A stretch of DNA of 64,000 nucleotides, from assembly GCA_964035775.1 (NCBI GenBank), contig OZ038312.1:17548390-17612389 (forward strand). Reading direction: 5' to 3'. The position numbers and the translations under genes were made by a program. Shown in pieces: positions 37,075 through 50,279 of this stretch (the first letter of the stretch is position 1; each line of letters opens with the position of its first letter). Source of the DNA: Osedax frankpressi (lineage: Eukaryota; Annelida; Polychaeta; Sabellida; Siboglinidae). A model generated the notes under the pieces. It searched no databases. It worked only from the letters and a program-made list of their open reading frames with translations, and was not told where the DNA came from.

Positions 37075-38147
37075 CAATTAAAAAAATATCCTAGCTAGGA
37101 TAATACAAAGTCCAATAGTAGAATAATATAGAATAAAATAGGATTTTTTATGTTATAAAATAAAGAATTATATTATAAGAATATTAAAAATATTGTATAG
37201 TAAAGAAAAGAGTTCTGAAAGAGTTCTGAAAAATAAATTTCGCACATATTTATTTATTAATGTATTAATATTAATATTAATGTCAGATAAAAGAAGTTCT
37301 GGTTTTAGTGATGGGGAAATAGCATGTTTACTATCTGAATTTAAAATTATAAATAAATAATAATATTTTTAAATAATATAGTTAATATAATAAATATTTA
37401 ACAAATACATAATACATAGATATTAACTATTATGAATTTATGATTAGTTTTATAATTGTTTTCTATAACTATTTAGAGCTATAGAAAATATTGTTTGATT
37501 TTATCTAGTAATTTTAATTTAATAATATTCATATAGTTTGTAAAATGCATTTATAATATAATTGTAAAACTAATTTGAATTTAAATTAATAAAATTGAAT
37601 TGAATATAAATATAAAACCTATGATACTTAAATAATCTTCTATATGATCTTCTATATAAATTGAACAAAGGTAACAAAGAATGGCAAGAAACAAAAGTGG
37701 AAGGAAATATAATTAATACAAAGCTCGATGAAAATCGCTCAATAGATAAATTAGGGAAAAGCTGACAACGATGAAATCTGATGTTAATATAATTATATTA
37801 TGATATTAATATTCATATTAATGTGATAAAAATATATGTAATATCAATTGAGTAACCATAGAATATTGATATATCATATTTAAGTTTTTCATAACAAATT
37901 ATAGATTATAATAATATCATATATATTTAACAGACAATAAGGAGCCTTGATTACTAGCGAGATACTGGAGGGGGGAAGAAGATGGTACCATGACATTATG
38001 ATTTACGTGATGGGGAAAAATAACGATTTACTTGATGGTATTAGAGGTTTATCTTAATATATTTATTTATATATTTATTTATATATATGATTTACTATTA
38101 TTGTGTTATTATATTTATAATTACTGTTACTATTACTTTTAGGTAGA

Positions 38148-38393
38148 ATGTCCGGCGGTGTTGTTAATGTACCTAGTACATTTAACACACCAGTAACTAT
38201 AACTAATGATACCCATACCCATACCCAAATCTACACAGAAACATCAACACCAACATTGCCTGAATTAATAATATTCTTACATAACATGCGCGAGGAAGTA
38301 ATTAAATTGCAAATGAAAAGGAGAATTGCTTGCCTTGAAAATTATGGTATTGCAAAAATAAATATTTATATATGTATATTTTATTTAGCTTGA
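38148..38393 (+). CDS. unrecognised 81-codon open frame
   Basis: The ATG at 38148 follows a TTACTTTTAG acceptor-like sequence by six bases. The frame begins MSGGVVNVPSTFNTPVTITN, is rich in threonine, then becomes helical and basic (LHNMREEVIKLQMKRRIACL). Composition is less AT-rich than the flanks up to about 38340, after which the frame decays into hydrophobic AT-rich codons. A donor may therefore lie near the end, and this may be one exon or a fragment of a transposon gene. I recognise no family. Confidence 0.3.
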   Translation: MSGGVVNVPSTFNTPVTITNDTHTHTQIYTETSTPTLPELIIFLHNMREEVIKLQMKRRIACLENYGIAKINIYICIFYLA

Positions 38394-41300
38394 AAAATAT
38401 TATTTAATACATGCATCTCTACATAGACTTTATGATTATTTATCATGTGTTATATATAAACAAATTTGTTTAGAATTAGAGACATTTCATATATCCATTC
38501 GGCCAACTTTACTGTATCAAATATACTTAAATCCATATTGAAATATATAATATATTTTAAATTATATTACTAACAATAACAAATAACGGAACAAACATAT
38601 ATAATCTGTGCCTTTAAAAGAATAAAATTTAATTATATAACTAGATAATTTTATACATTTTCATAATTTTATCACTTATGACAATTATTAGCTGCGTAAA
38701 TTTTAGGCCGAAAATGTGAAAAATTATCTTAGAACAATCTTATTTTCAAATATAAATCCGAACAACTCGATTATCTTAGAACAATCTTTAGCACCAAACA
38801 TCCGAACAACACCGAAGGGCCCTGATACGTATTGTCAAATTTTTTATTTATTTATATCTTTTCCTATTACAATTCATGTACAATAACAAAAATGAATGGT
38901 CCTTTTTTGGTTTCAAAATAGTTGCAATTAAATTATTTTCAACATTTATCATATTTTCAACATTTATCATATATTCGTATGCCTTCTTGATTATAGAACC
39001 AGTGTAGACGCAAAGGGTTTGTTATCATATTCTAAAAAAATGAATACAATTAAAAGTATTGAATGTCATTGGATAACATTTAATATAAATACAATGCATA
39101 CATATATAAAAACATTTCATTCGATAATCAATAAATGTTTACATTTCTATAAATATTGATATTACACAATTCTAATCAGTCTACGATCAAAATAAAAAAC
39201 ATAAAAATAATGTAAAGGTCATATTTCTATTTTATTAATTACAAAGAAAACAAGTAAAAATAATTCATTAATTATTTACTATTGTAATATATGTGCGAAT
39301 ATTAATATAAATATATACAGTGTATATTATACATATTATGCAATCAATTACTGATAACAATTATTTAAACCATTAAATATTTTATAAGTATCTTCATGAA
39401 TAGTTGACATGAAACAGTAAAAAGTTTGTATATCTAATAATTAATCATTATTTATATCTATATAATCATAATAATCTCCAAGTTTGCCAAGATACCCAGC
39501 CTCATATATCTTCTACATCATAGTAACTTATGGGTAATTCACTTTAAGATAATACAATTATTTTATTGTATAGAAAATGTCACGGTTTTTGATATATGAT
39601 AATTATAAAATTTTAAAAATAATATGTATTTAATAGTAATCTAGGATAATATTATAACCATTTTAATACATTTGTTTAAAGCTTTGGATAAATCTTGTAG
39701 AAATGAGGACTAAAATATATTTAAATACAATTTTGAAACAGAAATCTGTAATAATTGTATATCAAGACAAGAAAAATAAATCTATAACTGAAGAAAGCAG
39801 ACACTTCAGATCAATTTATGTGAGATATTGATGAAATCATTAGTACATGCTTCCAAGTATTATGGCAAGAGATAAAAAAATATATTATAAACGAAAATAC
39901 CTAGTATATAATATAATATATAATATAATATGGAGTATAATATGGATCTATGAATCATTAAATATCGATAAATATGAAATTGAACAATCAAATACAAATA
40001 AATAATGATTAAGCTGTAATGATTTGACAGAATATTTGATATCAAGAATAGCCAAAGAAAATAGATTATTAACACTTTTACAAAGAAAATGGACAATCGA
40101 ATACAAAGAAAATTCAATATTAGTACTTAATAGATAAATCTAAATTATTACTAAAATATCTCAGTTTGCCTTCAATAATATTAAATTAGGAGTTAAATTA
40201 GACTATATTAGATAATTATATTGATTTTTATAATAGTGATAATAAAAACTATAAAAAATGTATGGTTTATACCAAAAATGTATATTTTATATAATATTAA
40301 TAAGAAATATATATTTAATATTTTTAGAATAATATAGAAAGTATTCTACAACGTTTTTCCAATAGAGAATAGCTATAAACCTCTAAATCAGAACTAATAA
40401 TACAACATATGGAAATACATAATGTCAAGCTTCATATTTCAAATATATTATGATGATGATTTAGATGATGAAACAGATATTGTATGATTAGATTACGCAG
40501 ATAATTACTACTTATTAATAAGGATGATACTGAAAGTGTTAATTGGGCTGGATTCAAATGATTTCGTCCAGTTGTAATATATTTAACTAATAATGATAAT
40601 CTTAATTTAAACAGCATCACTTCGGATGCATATAGTTTTCTTAAAGTAGTATTAGATTATTTAAAATTAATTATGTAGAAAATTTGAAACCTATGGCAAA
40701 TATGTAACCATTATCAAGATTTTAATGAAATGCTGAATTGCATTTCTCATCACATGTAGCTGTATAGACGGCACAATAGATTTGTGGATAGAGATATAAA
40801 ACAATAAATTAGAATACCATATATTCTTAAATAAAGCTATGAAGTAATATTCTATTAGTCATACACATAATATAATATCTTTAGATATTAAATCATAGTA
40901 GTGCATATTATTTAGAAAATAATAATAGTACCTGTTCAAAATTAAATGGTATAAGGTCGTACCAGTTTTAAACAATTAGATGGTAGATATTACAATTTAT
41001 GTATTGTTTATTAGTTTCAATAGAATAAATAGATTGCAATATTTTTTTTAAATTGTAGAAAACAAAGATATTTGAAATTTGATTTTAATAATTCTAACTA
41101 TTCTAATAGGTTTCAGTATTATTGTCAAATAAAAACATTTCTATTTGTAAACCTAAGATTAATTAGCTAAGTACATAATAGTCGATTCTCTGAATCATAA
41201 ATAGTTGTTTGCAGAAATATATTTCCTTGTGAGAATTATTTGTAATATCTTGAATATATTAACTTACTTCTGAATTATAACATATACAAACATTCTTATT

Positions 41301-41939
41301 TATTTAATAATTATTACATCCTATATCATCAATAAACTTATTGTGCTATTTCCATATGAAAAAAGTGGTTTTCTATAAAAGTAATGGCAGATATAATCAA
41401 AATTATTAATAATAAAAAAATAATCTTGTTATTTGGTTTCACATTTTTTGAATTTTTCAAACTATTAGTAATTTAGTTATTATTTTATATTATTTTATAT
41501 TATTTTAATACAGATGCATACTTAAAGTAATATTTATTAATAGTTTATACACATATTTGATTTAAATGCAAGTAATAATTTCAATCAGTGCAAATGCAAA
41601 CACTCAATACTGATAATGAGTTGTAATTATTTAGACTAATTAGCATAAGTGTTAAAAATATAAATTAGTACTTCATGCAAATCATATATAATATTTCATA
41701 TCAATCTTGGAATTTGGATATCATTTATCTAAGCAAATATATGTGTAGCCGAGCATAACTTGAATATGCAATTAATTAGTTAGCTTTAGTTAGCTTCTTA
41801 GAGACACCAACCACACAATGAGATTATTGTACATATTCACCATTGTAATGGGGAATCTGGGACATTTAATAGGTCATAATCTCATACTTCAATTTTTAAA
41901 ATGTTGAATTGGAATATTAAATATGATCTTGTCTTATCA

Positions 41940-42284
41940 TATTGCAGTAGTAATGTATTGGAGTATCATATTGCAGTAGTAATGTATTGAAGTAACTTAT
42001 TGCAGTAGTAATGTATTGAAGTAACTTATTGCAGTAGTAATGTATTGGAGTAACTTATTGCAGTAGTAATGTATTGGAGTAACTTATTGTAGTAGTAAAG
42101 TATTGAAGTAACTTATTGCAGTAGTAATGTATTGAAGTAACATATTGCAGTAGTAATGTATTGGAGTAACTTATTGCAGTAGTAATGTATTGGAGTAACT
42201 TATTGCAGTAGTAATGTATTGAAGTAACTTATTGCAGTAGTAATGTATTGGAGTAACTTATTGCAGTAGTAATGTATTGGAGTA
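41940..42284. repeat. 29-bp minisatellite with core GCAGTAGTAATGTATTGG
   Basis: About twelve copies, also containing AGTAACTTATT. Variants are GGAGT/GAAGT and TATCATATT in the first copies. Its sequence is unrelated to the 29-bp array at 30560. Confidence 0.95.
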
Positions 42285-44901
42285 AAAAATTTAATAATTT
42301 TTAAAATGCCAAGATCAAATAAACAAAATCAACACCTGAGAAGGATGACTGAATATTATATTATATTTAATTATTCTATTTATATTCACATATATATGGC
42401 AAGAGGAGTTGAGTATGCACCCGGAGAAGACTTATAAATATACATGATTTTATTCTGCATTTTATAAATTTTATTTGTAAATAGTTTAGATCAATTTTTC
42501 TCATAATTATTTTACAAAGTATATTTCAAAGTACATCTACTTTATTGTTATTGAAGGAATATCTTTGATTTTTTTTCTAAATATGCATGGGATATATATC
42601 TTTGAACTAATAGAGAGCTATTTTATATTTAGTTTGTAATTCAATTTATTATGTAACTTATACAATTTTAAAAATATATAAAATAATAACAAATATATGT
42701 CTAAATCTAAATATATATTAGATCTATAATGTACAAAATCTCTCTATATTCTTATATTTATAAATATACTACATATAGTAAAAAAAAATAGGTTGAGAGC
42801 CCTAGTACTTTTTATCACATTAGATTTATAAAATGAGTGCATTTCTCTATTTTTACATGTAAAATTCCTCAGTGTTGCCATTTAACAATGTATTCGTCAA
42901 TTTAATTCGTACATACAGCATAAACTAAAGTATAAAATCAATTTTCTTTTATACAATACTCATGGCATACTATTTTGTAATGAAAGTATACTATGATGTC
43001 ATGATCTACTCAATTAATGGAGTTAACCTCAAACTCATGAGATGGAGATATGCATAAAGAATGGCAGAACTGTATAAAAGTCTAAGTCTAAACCCATCTT
43101 AAGATGATGTATGTAACCAGCGAACAAACAACTTCCAATCAATTAAACATGGCTGTTTGTGCATTCACAATGTCGAATGTTGACGGAGCACTTGAATAAG
43201 ATCTATATTACTTGCGGTGCCTGAACCATGAACTGCCTGCTAGTGCATATTAATATTGATTCTTTTATAATAATTGTCTCGTCAGTCGTTACACAAAGAA
43301 GATTCCGTTGATTTCAATTTATCAGATAAGAGTGTTTTCTTAGGTCTGAACATTCTCTTTGTTATCAGGAATTTGATTGCATTTCTTATCAGGAGAAATT
43401 ATTGCAGACAAATTCATTATTTGTATTTGTAATTCATGATGACTATTCACTATAAAAACTAATGAATTACATGAATAGACATTGGATACATGGGAATACA
43501 TAAGATTACTCTAATTCATTTTATTATAAAAGTCGATGGCCCCCAGCATTCGCGATGTACACTAGGATTTTTTTATGCCAGCATAAACAAGTAACTACCC
43601 ATCTTATTGGTGGTAAAACTATAAGAATATTTATTAAATAGATATATTGAATTGTGTACGGAAAATTCTTAAAAATTAGCCATGTACAAAATCACCTAAT
43701 AAAATTGTTTAATTTTTTGCATGTTTTTAATATAAATCTCTATATTTATGTAAATTGTAAAATAGTATTAGGTTTTTTTTTTATTCATTATTTTTAGCTT
43801 TCCTACTTGTAAATTTTCCTAGATTCACCTTAAAATTATTATAATTTGTAAATATTATACACATATAACTTATAAATGATATATGTATCACATAATACAA
43901 CATGAAGTAATATTATATATATATATATAGTTTTATATGTGATCGAGTCATTTTCAATAATTGTGGTAAAATCACGTATTTACGTACTAAATAAATACAT
44001 AATATTCATGTATTCAAATAAAATTCACGATTTCAAATACTATTCAGTGATATTGGGAGTGGTTAATTTTCAATGGATCGTCTACCATACTTTAGAAGTT
44101 TATTTTGTTAGTACATTACTTTTGAATTTATTATATATAATTTCAATATATGATTGAATTTAAAATTTAAAAAGTAAATATTCATTGTCATTTATTTAAA
44201 AAAAAATTTTAAAGTTTATATTTTTAAAATTATATATAATTTAATTTCAGTTAAATAAGTTGACCAGTTATAATTTTAAATGCAATATTTTAATTAATAG
44301 TATATATTATATGCTATATTTAACGGCTTACCCAAAAATAGTCATTTTAATAAACTAATTAATAGAATTTAATACAAATCCAAAAAAATTTAAATGTCCT
44401 ACTAATGAACTTTGACATATAAATAAATATAAACAACATAATAATATCAAAGATTATCCTATATAATCTTAGATAATATCAATATATAGATATAGTAGTA
44501 TTCCATATACCAAGATTATTCAAGATAAACTTGTTATATTAATTTAGAGTTGTATCTAGAGATTACAATATATTATTCACTAATTATATTATACAAAATA
44601 ATCTTAAATATTATTCTAAACCGATATGAATAGTAACTAGGAATATAAATGGTAAATTTCCACCAAATACAATATCGTAAATTTAATAAAATTTACTCCA
44701 AAAATTTTACCATAATTATGAAAATTACATTGTAAATTCTCATTTATACTTTAAACAATAATATCTACGGTTAATAGACATAATTAAATATAATTTTAAT
44801 ATACAAATTCAACATACTATATATATATATATATATATATATACGCATGTGTGTCTATTGTATGGAATGTATTTCCTCTGGTGTTGAAATTGTTTATATT
44901 A

Positions 44902-44952
44902 CCCATCAAACAATCCAGGTTATTTCATTTTTTGCATTACATAATTTATATC
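44902..44952 (+). mobile_element. partial copy of the CCCAGCAAACA MITE
   Basis: CCCATCAAACAATCCAGG followed by TTATTTCATTTTTTGCATTA matches the left 50 bp of the complete copy at 59422 with few changes, then diverges. Confidence 0.75.
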
Positions 44953-45453
44953 TTAATAATAATACATTGGAAATTATATCATTTCCAAAAAATATGATAT
45001 TTTGAGAGATATAAGAATATTTGTCTCAATTTTAGAAGAATTAGATAGAGATGCTCTAATAATAGTGATTTAAATCAGTTATTCTAGTTCAAGGGGACTT
45101 ATTTGGTACATATTATGATATTTTGAATTATTCGTTTTTCTAAATATAATTTATTGTAGATGATATTTTTATTTACGATATATGTATTTTAGTAATGCTT
45201 ATATATGATTATAGTGAATTGAATACAATAGGTCGAAGATATATGTGATTTTAACATGCAATTTAATGATTGCTATTAATGATTATAATATATTATAAGT
45301 AAATATATGTATATATATATTACTGCATATGAATTATGAGAAATATATAAAATATTAATTTATTTTAAAAATAGCAGACATTAATGTATTTATCCAAGAA
45401 ATGGACATATAGCAGTAATACAAAGTAAACTAATATATGTATATACACAAATA

Positions 45454-45498
<45 letters not shown>

Positions 45499-45670
45499 AA
45501 TATATATATATTAAAATAATGATTAATAGTAATATATAGTTGATAAGTTATGCTAAATATTCCAAATGGATAATTACTATAATATTTAATAATCCTAATT
45601 GGTATTGAAAGTTTTTATGGCGGTGAATACAATTTAGTACTAAATTGAAAGCTATAGTATTCAATTTATA

Positions 45671-45791
45671 CCCAGCAAACAGAGTGATATAATAGTTTTG
45701 AAAAATCCTTTGATATGTCCACGAAAATAAAAATGATGTGAAAACATCAAAAGATTTCACAAATCTATAACAAAAGTTACCCTGTTTACTG
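45671..45791 (-). mobile_element. fold-back copy of the CCCAGCAAACA MITE
   Basis: It starts CCCAGCAAACAGAGTGATAT, the right end of the complete copy in reverse, and ends near CCCTGTTTACTG. The length is 121 bp, the same as the complete copy. The interior is self-complementary (AAATCCTTTGATATGTCCAC against GTGAAAACATCAAAAGATTT), unlike the other copies, so it looks like a hairpin derivative. Confidence 0.65.
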
Positions 45792-46589
45792 TGTAAATAC
45801 CAATAAACCATCCAGGCCAATTTAAACTTCTTTTTGGAAATATATAACAAAAGTGAATATTTATTTTATTTGTATTTCAATTATATTATAAATAAATTTT
45901 ATTTAAAATAATTATATAAAAATATATAATATTTATATCACCTGGTTACTTGTAATACAATTCAATACACGAAGAGTCATTTTTTTAATACTTTAATATT
46001 ATAATTTTTTGTTATCAGATAAATGTAATGATTACGATAATTAGTATAATATAGTTGGTTGCCAAAAAAATAATGATAATATATATTCTTTGTCTATAAA
46101 CTAATAAGTATTAGAACAATCAAAGTTTATAGAGCATGACGAAAAAACCCCAAACAAAATATATGGGTAAATGCCATTCATACAGAGAATCATCGAATCG
46201 AAATACTAAATCTGATTCAATGATATTAGCTGAGATTTGCGTGCGCTGAGAGTTGTCGATTTTACCGACAAGTCAACCGCGAAAATGAATAAAATACTAT
46301 TAGCAATGGGACGTCTACACCTAAAACTATAGCGGAAATAACTCTACTTTGACTTCTGTTATCATTTTATCCTGGTGTACGTCTATCTAATACTACTTTA
46401 ATACTAGCGGACACTATTTTATATTCTTTTAGCGTATTGTTAGATTACGGGTTATACTCCGTTATTCATTACTAAGGACACGTGTACAATACAATACAAC
46501 ACCACAACATTTTGGCTTCGCAATTACACATATTCTTATATATAGAATTATTCTTTGAACTCAATGGTAGTAAGTATACACATCTTCTC

Positions 46590-46770
46590 GCGAAGGATTA
46601 ACTACACTCGGCGATTGCATCAGTGGGCGTGACCTGGCAGCTATGAACACACCCCCTCTGCTGGTTAAATGGCAGCACACGATCAAATCGAAAGCAGCCT
46701 CCGTGCACCTACCCTCCATGAAGGGACACAGTAATAAAACCGAAAGTAAGTGGGAGTGATTTGGGAAGAG
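46590..46770 (+). other. coding-like island, gene not identified
   Basis: A GC-richer patch whose plus strand reads EGLTTLGDCISGRDLAAMNT and then PPLLVKWQHTIKSKAASVHL before a stop at about 46760. A minus-strand frame of 72 codons covers the same bases. There is no recognised domain and no clear acceptor. It could be one exon of an unseen gene or chance. Confidence 0.25.
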
Positions 46771-47048
46771 ATCCAACACGTAATCTACGTAATCTACGTT
46801 ATTCCAGCTTTATATTTTGTAATAATATGTATTTATACTGAAAAGCAATTGAATTTATTTATATTGTAATGATGATATAAAAACAGAAGAGTGGTATGTC
46901 TCTAGTAGAACTATTGTATACTACCCATCAAACACCAGTTGATTATATACTGGATAGCTCTACTCAAACTAACTACAATTATGTTTTCGTTTCTCTATTA
47001 AAGTCGCAATAAATAAGATAAATACTATACTATTAAGAACATTATCTA

Positions 47049-47153
47049 CCCTACAAACATAGCAATGTAATAGTTTTTGTGTTTATAAAAATTAAAATCA
47101 TACAAAATAAATTATGCAATGCAAACAATGATTTACCTGAATTGTTTGCTGGG
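47049..47153 (-). mobile_element. copy of the CCCAGCAAACA MITE, reverse orientation
   Basis: The left end, CCCTACAAACATAGCAATGT, is degenerate; the right end, CTGAATTGTTTGCTGGG, is well kept. The 105-bp interior matches the complete copy (AATTATGCAATGCAAACAAT). Confidence 0.75.
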
Positions 47154-47878
47154 CTGTTACAAATATAAAAGAATATATAAAGAATTATAGTTCAAATTCA
47201 ATTGCATTAATGCAAAATTGCCTATATTTCCAGGGAACCAGATGATGTAACATGATAAATATATGATATAAAAATAAGCATTGTAAATACATTTTTTATA
47301 TAAAAATAAACATTAAATACAAATAAAATGGTTTTGTTTGTTTGTTTAGTTGTATCATTTATTTTATATTCGTAACATTTTCTTTGGTAATGTTAATCTG
47401 CTTTGCGATATTTTACAAGTGTAAATATTCACAGTGATGTGTTACACTTTATACTTTCAATTTGTTTATTGTACTTGATGCCATTTCAAGTTTGGAATGA
47501 TTTAAGATACATTTACCTTTGTTTGAATTTAGATGAAATGTCAGTAATATTAGGATATATTATGATTAGATAAGTTAAGTTAAGGTAAGTTACTCCCTGG
47601 TAGTACCAATACTATTATATAATAATGCGTTAAAGCAGCTAGAGATGTCGAATATGAGGTTTATATGAGTTTGTTTATTTATAAATATTACTCCCAGGCT
47701 TTATGGTAATGTGTTTATTTCAATTTTTCCTAGAGATGCCTTGAACATATTTTTTTATTTTTAGATATTTTTTCTAAAGGTGTTGACTACTTTGTTTATA
47801 TTTAGATATTGGGTGTCAAGTAAAATATACATTTTGTATAAAATATTGAGTTGAATATCTATAGACTTTGCTCAAGGT

Positions 47879-47884
<6 letters not shown>

Positions 47885-47925
<41 letters not shown>

Positions 47926-47948
47926 TATATATATATATATATATATAT
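47885..47948. repeat. AT microsatellite
   Basis: About 64 bp of alternating AT with one AATT step. Confidence 0.95.
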
Positions 47949-48611
47949 GAATATTTAAGTAGCCTATTCGATTTAATCGAGTTTGTTTACCTAAATATTC
48001 AGGTATATATATATACATATATAGGCGTGACCTATTTATTTATAGATATAGCATGAGATTCATATTGCTGCAAAAGGGTATCTACGAATAAACTCTGACC
48101 CCACCTCAACAATACCGTGTCAACATAAGCTGCAAATGTTGGATTACTTTTAGAGTGGAATTACTGAAGACTTAACCTACGGAACCTTATTCCGTTGGAT
48201 TCCACCTCTGCGGTTGCGAATACACGTGCATACCTCTGTTGATAAACTGCGAGTATTCTTTATAAAGAACCCTCGGCCGACCCACGTAGGCGACCTCTAT
48301 TCTAACAGTGATTAATGCTCATTGTTTTTATTAAATCGATGCGCGTCCAACCCGAGAATGCATGACTACCCGTAAATCGATTGTTCGTCTTACATACGAT
48401 AATATAACTCGATCTGCTATATACTATATCTAGAAATTATCCCCATATTATCTTATGAACCCGATACGTATGGCATGCATGGATAGCCTAGATAGCATTA
48501 TCCAGCGAGACGTTGCCCACTTTAAACCAGATTTGCATGGAAACAGTACGGCTGATGATCTGAATGAGACGTACTGATAAGATGAGTTATCCTAATATGT
48601 AGGATAATCAA

Positions 48612-50065
48612 CGGAGTAGATAAGGGAGTAAACTAGGGTGTAGATAAGGAGGTAGATAAGGGAGTAGAGGAGGGTGTAGAGGATGGTGTAAACGAGGGAG
48701 TAGTTAAGGTAGCAAACTAGGGAGTAGCTAAGGGTGTAGAGGAGGGCGTAGAGGAGGGCGTAGAGGAGGGTGTAGAGGAGGGTGTAAACGAGGGAGTAGA
48801 TAAGGGAGTAGATAAGGGAGTAAACTAGGGAGTAGATAAGGGAGTAGATAAGGGAGTAAACTAGGGAGTAGATAAGGGAGTAGATAAGGGAGTAGAGGAG
48901 GGTGTAGAGGAGGTAGTAAACTAGGAAGTAGATAAGGTAGTAAACTAGGGAGTAGCTAAGGGTGTAGAGGAGGGTGTAGAGGAGGGCGTAGAGGAGGGTG
49001 TAGAGGAGGGTGTAGAGAAGGGTGTAGAGGAGGGTGTAAACGAGGGAGTAGATAAGGGAGTAGATAAGGGAGTAAACTAGGGAGTAGATAAGGGAGTAGA
49101 TAATGGAGTAAACTAGGGAGTAGATAAGGGTGTAGAGGAGGGTGTAGAGGAGGGTGTAAACGAGGGAGTAGATAAGGGAGTAAACTAGGGAGTAGATAAG
49201 GGAGTAAACTAGGGAGTAGATAAGGGTGTAGAGGAGGGTGTAGAGGAGGGTGTGAACGAGGGTGTAGAGGAGGGTGTAGAGGAGGGAGTAGAGGAGGGTG
49301 TATATGAGGGAGTAGAGGAGGGAGTAGAGGAGGGAGTAGATGAGGGAGTAGAGGAGGGAGTAGAGGAGGGTGTAGACGAGGAAGTAGAGGAGGGAGTAGA
49401 GAAGGAGTAAGGGAGGGTGTAGAGGAGGGAGTAGAGGAGAGAGTAGATGAGAGAGTAGAGGAGGGAGTAGAGGAGGGAGTAGAGGAGGGAGTAGAGGATG
49501 GAGTAGAGGAGGGAGTAGAGGAGAGAGTAGAGGAGGGAGTAGAGGAGGGAGTAGAGGAGGGAGTAGAGGAGGGAGTAGAAGAGGGAGTAGAGGAGGAAGT
49601 AGATGAGGGAGTAGAGGAGGGAGTAGAGGAGGGAGTAGAGGAGGGTGTAGAGGAGGGAGTAGAGGAGGGAGTAGATGAGGGAGTAGAGGAGGGAGTAGAT
49701 GAGGGAGTAGAGGAGGGAGTAGATGAGGGAGTAGAGGATGGAGTAGAGGAGGGAGTAGAGGAGGGAGTAGAGGAGGAAGTAGAGGAGGGAGTAGAGGAGG
49801 GAGTAGAGGAGGGAGTAGGGGAGGGAGTAGAGGAGGGAGTAGAGGAGGGAGTAGAGGAGGGAGTAGAGGAGGGAGTAGAGGAGGGAGTAGAGGATGGAGT
49901 AGAGGAGGGAGTAGAGGAGAGAGTAGAGGAGGGAGTAGAGGAGGGAGTAGAGGAGGGAGTAGAGGAAGGAGTAGAGGAGGGAGTAGAGGAGGGAGTAGAG
50001 GAGGGAGTAGAGGAGGGAGTAGATGAGGGAGTAGAATAGGGAGTAGAGGAGGGAGTAGACGATTA
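48612..50065. repeat. 12-bp purine-rich minisatellite, GTAGAGGAGGGA
   Basis: About 120 copies. The left half mixes GTAGATAAGGGA, GTAAACTAGGGA and GTAGAGGAGGGT in recurring blocks; the right half is nearly pure GTAGAGGAGGGA. The 349-codon minus frame (YSLL repeated) is the four-codon unit and not a gene. Confidence 0.96.
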
Positions 50066-50144
50066 TTTGTAGGACGATCTTTGAATTATGTCTATCCAAC
50101 AAACAGTACCCGGTATAAACAAGTAGGTGGGGAGTACATAGTGT

Positions 50145-50275
50145 AATGTACAATGCATAATGTACTCTGTACAATGTACATTGCACACTGTACAATATAC
50201 ACTGTACAATGTACATTGTACACTGTACATTGTACAGTAGACAATGCACAATGTACATTGTCTACTGTATAGTGT
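50145..50275. repeat. degenerate TGTACA heptad tract
   Basis: About 18 heptads with mixed spacers and some TGCACA or TATACA variants. It produces an antisense frame (MYSVQCTLYS) that is not a gene. Confidence 0.85.
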
Positions 50276-50279
50276 ACTT

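Larger units (their letters stand above)
36291..41935. other. AT-rich region, upstream side of MIC13
   Basis: It should contain the first MIC13 exon and promoter, not located. A short GGGTTT run (37048-37074) and a small unassigned frame (38148-38393) are listed separately. Otherwise it is AT-rich with no recognisable coding signal. Confidence 0.6.
42285..48600. other. AT-rich intergenic region with MITE copies
   Basis: No gene recognised. It contains MITE copies at 44902, 45671 and 47049, AT microsatellites near 44820, 45461 and 47885, a coding-like island at 46590-46770, and GC-richer DNA at 48060-48600 without an open frame of note. Confidence 0.6.

Noticed and set aside
49209-50258. 349-residue YSLL frame on the minus strand
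   Set aside because: The four-codon unit of the GTAGAGGAGGGA array; it could be mistaken for a membrane protein.
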